DNA from: Anaerolineaceae bacterium | GTDB taxonomy: Bacteria > Chloroflexota > Anaerolineae > Anaerolineales > Anaerolineaceae | Direction: 5' to 3' | DNA length: 6,662 nt | NCBI GenBank assembly: GCA_003501835.1 | Contig: DNOU01000035.1 | Span: forward strand, 12,607-19,268 | In this document: positions 5,494-6,662 of the stretch, piece by piece | How positions within the stretch are numbered: position 1 is the first letter of the stretch | Layout of the letters: every line of letters begins with the position of its first letter | Program-made: the position numbers and the translations under genes | Notes under the pieces: generated by a model | What the model saw: the letters and a program-made list of their open reading frames with translations, nothing else | What the model was told of the DNA's origin: nothing | Databases searched by the model: none

Positions 5494-6662
5494 TTATTCA
5501 CCTGTAGGTAGTGTGTACAGTTCCTCAATTGTCATCCCAAAGGTATCACTTACGTATTGCTCCATCAGATCCACGGAATGCTGGTAAACATCCATGATTG
5601 CGGGATCGTTGTAAGCTTTAGTGAAGTATTCTTCCACGGTCTTATCAGGGTAACTGCACCAGATGTCGAAATGCTCACCGGTATCAATAAAATACTCAAA
5701 ACTCCCGCCGCCCTGGCTGTTATCGTCCACGCTAGCGATAAATTTCTTTTCCGCCGCGTGCCAGGTGACAACAATGCGATATTCATCACTTATGGGAGTA
5801 AAAAATCTAACGTCGAACTCCTTCTCCCCCCACTCGGGGCGGTGGACTTCCATGTTGACATCTTTTCCGCCGCGGTATTCATATAAATAGACCGCATTAG
5901 GCTGGTCCGCGTAAAAGCCCAGGTTCTTGAGCGTCGGCGGCGCATAAGGCAGCGCGAATAATTTCTCAGGAGTCATTTTGAAGGTGTTCTTAAGGGTCTC
6001 GTTAAAAAGGCGCACTGGCGCGAGCACCACATCTTCGTCCTCCTTAACCTCCATAGCCGCGCGAATCGCCTGCTCCACACTCGAGCGATTTGCTGGATCG
6101 GGGTTATTACTGATGTTGTTGGTGTCATAAACATAATTCATAAGTTGTACGCCGTCCTTGTACATTTGGCAGACGTAGACCTTGTGAACGCCATAATAAC
6201 CAACCGACAACTTGTAATCACCTTCCAAATACATTGAAGTTCGGATGATATTCTCATCCGATTCAAAAGGAGGAGGTCCCCATGCGGCATGGTGGATGGT
6301 GAAAGAAACATCCTCGCCGTCAAAGAAAGCCTGATGACTGGCATCATCAAGGTTGAAACCGAGTTCGGCAAGGGTTGTGGCAATGATGAAATCCTTAACC
6401 TCAAGGTTTGGATAGATGGTCTCGAGGGGGGACAGGTCCTCAATGGAGGAGTTTGCTAGATGGAGCTGGCGCAGGTTGGTCAGCCCGGCCAGGGGAGTGA
6501 GGTCAGAGATGGTCGAATTATCGAGCATGAGGACTCGCAAATTGACCAGGTTCGCGAGCGCGCTGTACTCTTGAGCATGGCTGCCGGAAAGGACCAATAG
6601 CTGGAGGTCCGTCAGCCCTGCGAGTGGCGAAACATCTGCAACGGGGTTACCAGCCAGCGACA
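5494..6662 (-). CDS. Leucine-rich-repeat protein with a tandemly duplicated C-terminal domain, N-terminus outside window
   Basis: The frame is open from the window edge (first full codon 6658-6660) to TAA at 5494-5496, giving 389 visible residues. The first part is an internalin-type leucine-rich repeat of about 22 residues per unit, with units such as LTPLAGLTNLRQLHLANSSI and consensus 'L.PLAGLTNL..L.L..S.I.D'. At least three units are visible and more probably lie upstream. Such repeats form a curved binding surface, usually outside the cell. After the repeats come two copies of a 143-residue domain (5947-6375 and 5506-5934). Both start TLxxLGF and end TFxMTxExLxxLP, with a DV....H...WG motif between. 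I do not recognise this domain. A TTG at 6597 is not the start, since the repeats continue upstream of it. The coding frame is clean, unlike the neighbouring cluster. A binding or adhesion role is inferred from the LRRs only. Confidence 0.88.
   Translation of the reverse strand, partial: SLAGNPVADVSPLAGLTDLQLLVLSGSHAQEYSALANLVNLRVLMLDNSTISDLTPLAGLTNLRQLHLANSSIEDLSPLETIYPNLEVKDFIIATTLAELGFNLDDASHQAFFDGEDVSFTIHHAAWGPPPFESDENIIRTSMYLEGDYKLSVGYYGVHKVYVCQMYKDGVQLMNYVYDTNNISNNPDPANRSSVEQAIRAAMEVKEDEDVVLAPVRLFNETLKNTFKMTPEKLFALPYAPPTLKNLGFYADQPNAVYLYEYRGGKDVNMEVHRPEWGEKEFDVRFFTPISDEYRIVVTWHAAEKKFIASVDDNSQGGGSFEYFIDTGEHFDIWCSYPDKTVEEYFTKAYNDPAIMDVYQHSVDLMEQYVSDTFGMTIEELYTLPTGE
5506..5934 (-). repeat. 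Second copy of a 143-residue domain in the LRR protein
   Basis: It runs from TLKNLGF to TFGMTIEELYTLP at the protein's C-terminus. It matches the first copy in length (143 residues) and in its boundary and internal motifs. The DNA itself has diverged, so the duplication is old. Confidence 0.65.
5947..6375 (-). repeat. First copy of a 143-residue domain in the LRR protein
   Basis: It runs from TLAELGF to TFKMTPEKLFALP. It shares the pattern DV....H...WG....F and the end motif TFxMTxExLxxLP with the copy at 5506-5934. Only four residues (YAPP) separate the copies. Confidence 0.65.
6400..6660 (-). repeat. Leucine-rich repeats, internalin-like
   Basis: Successive units of about 22 residues read VSPLAGLTDLQLLVLSGS, then SALANLVNLRVLMLDNS, then LTPLAGLTNLRQLHLANS, then LSPLETIYPNLEV, which is probably the capping unit. 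Spacing and Leu/Asn positions fit the 22-residue bacterial LRR class. Confidence 0.85.

Noticed and set aside
1..6662. tRNA, rRNA, CRISPR array, insertion sequence or phage gene
   Set aside because: No repeated spaced units, cloverleaf, ribosomal signature or transposase motif was visible on either strand by eye.

Overview
The window reads as bacterial chromosome of moderate GC content, probably from an anaerobe. Protein styles (a NapH-like ferredoxin with a membrane-anchored partner, an iron alcohol dehydrogenase with a cupin and a MerR regulator, a leucine-rich-repeat surface protein) suggest Chloroflexota/Anaerolineae or a Clostridia-like lineage. This taxonomic guess is an inference from the feel of the proteins and is not firm. 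No tRNA, rRNA, CRISPR array, transposase or phage gene was seen.

Layout. (1) 1-1188, plus strand: the 3' part of a family 1 glycoside hydrolase that is clearly broken. It has three in-frame stops near its start and its catalytic nucleophile Glu is replaced by Val. (2) 1271-1303: a strong bidirectional terminator between convergent genes. (3) 1331-3002, minus strand: a tight two-gene operon encoding a NapH-type polytopic 4Fe-4S membrane protein followed, one base later, by a membrane-anchored extracytoplasmic protein with a duplicated module of about 60 residues. (4) 3003-3356: a non-coding gap holding a long imperfect hairpin and a terminator. (5) 3357-5322, minus strand: an apparent aldehyde/alcohol stress cluster in transcription order Fe-alcohol dehydrogenase, cupin, MerR regulator. 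Only the cupin is intact; the dehydrogenase has two frameshifts, a stop and a shortened N-terminus, and the regulator has one frameshift. A promoter with the 19-bp spacer typical of MerR targets lies just upstream of the regulator. (6) 5494-6662, minus strand: a leucine-rich-repeat protein running off the window edge, with a C-terminal region made of two tandem copies of a 143-residue domain I do not recognise.

How it fits together. The NapH-like protein and its partner probably form a membrane electron-transfer unit. The dehydrogenase, cupin and MerR group looks like a carbonyl-response module whose regulator keeps a Cys at position 52, as in AdhR-type sensors. Three of seven genes are disrupted. 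All three clear frameshifts are single-base losses in short runs, so sequencing error must be weighed against real gene decay; the active-site substitution and nonsense codons in the glycosidase favour real decay there. The most novel-looking material is the duplicated C-terminal domain of the LRR protein and the duplicated module in the ferredoxin partner.
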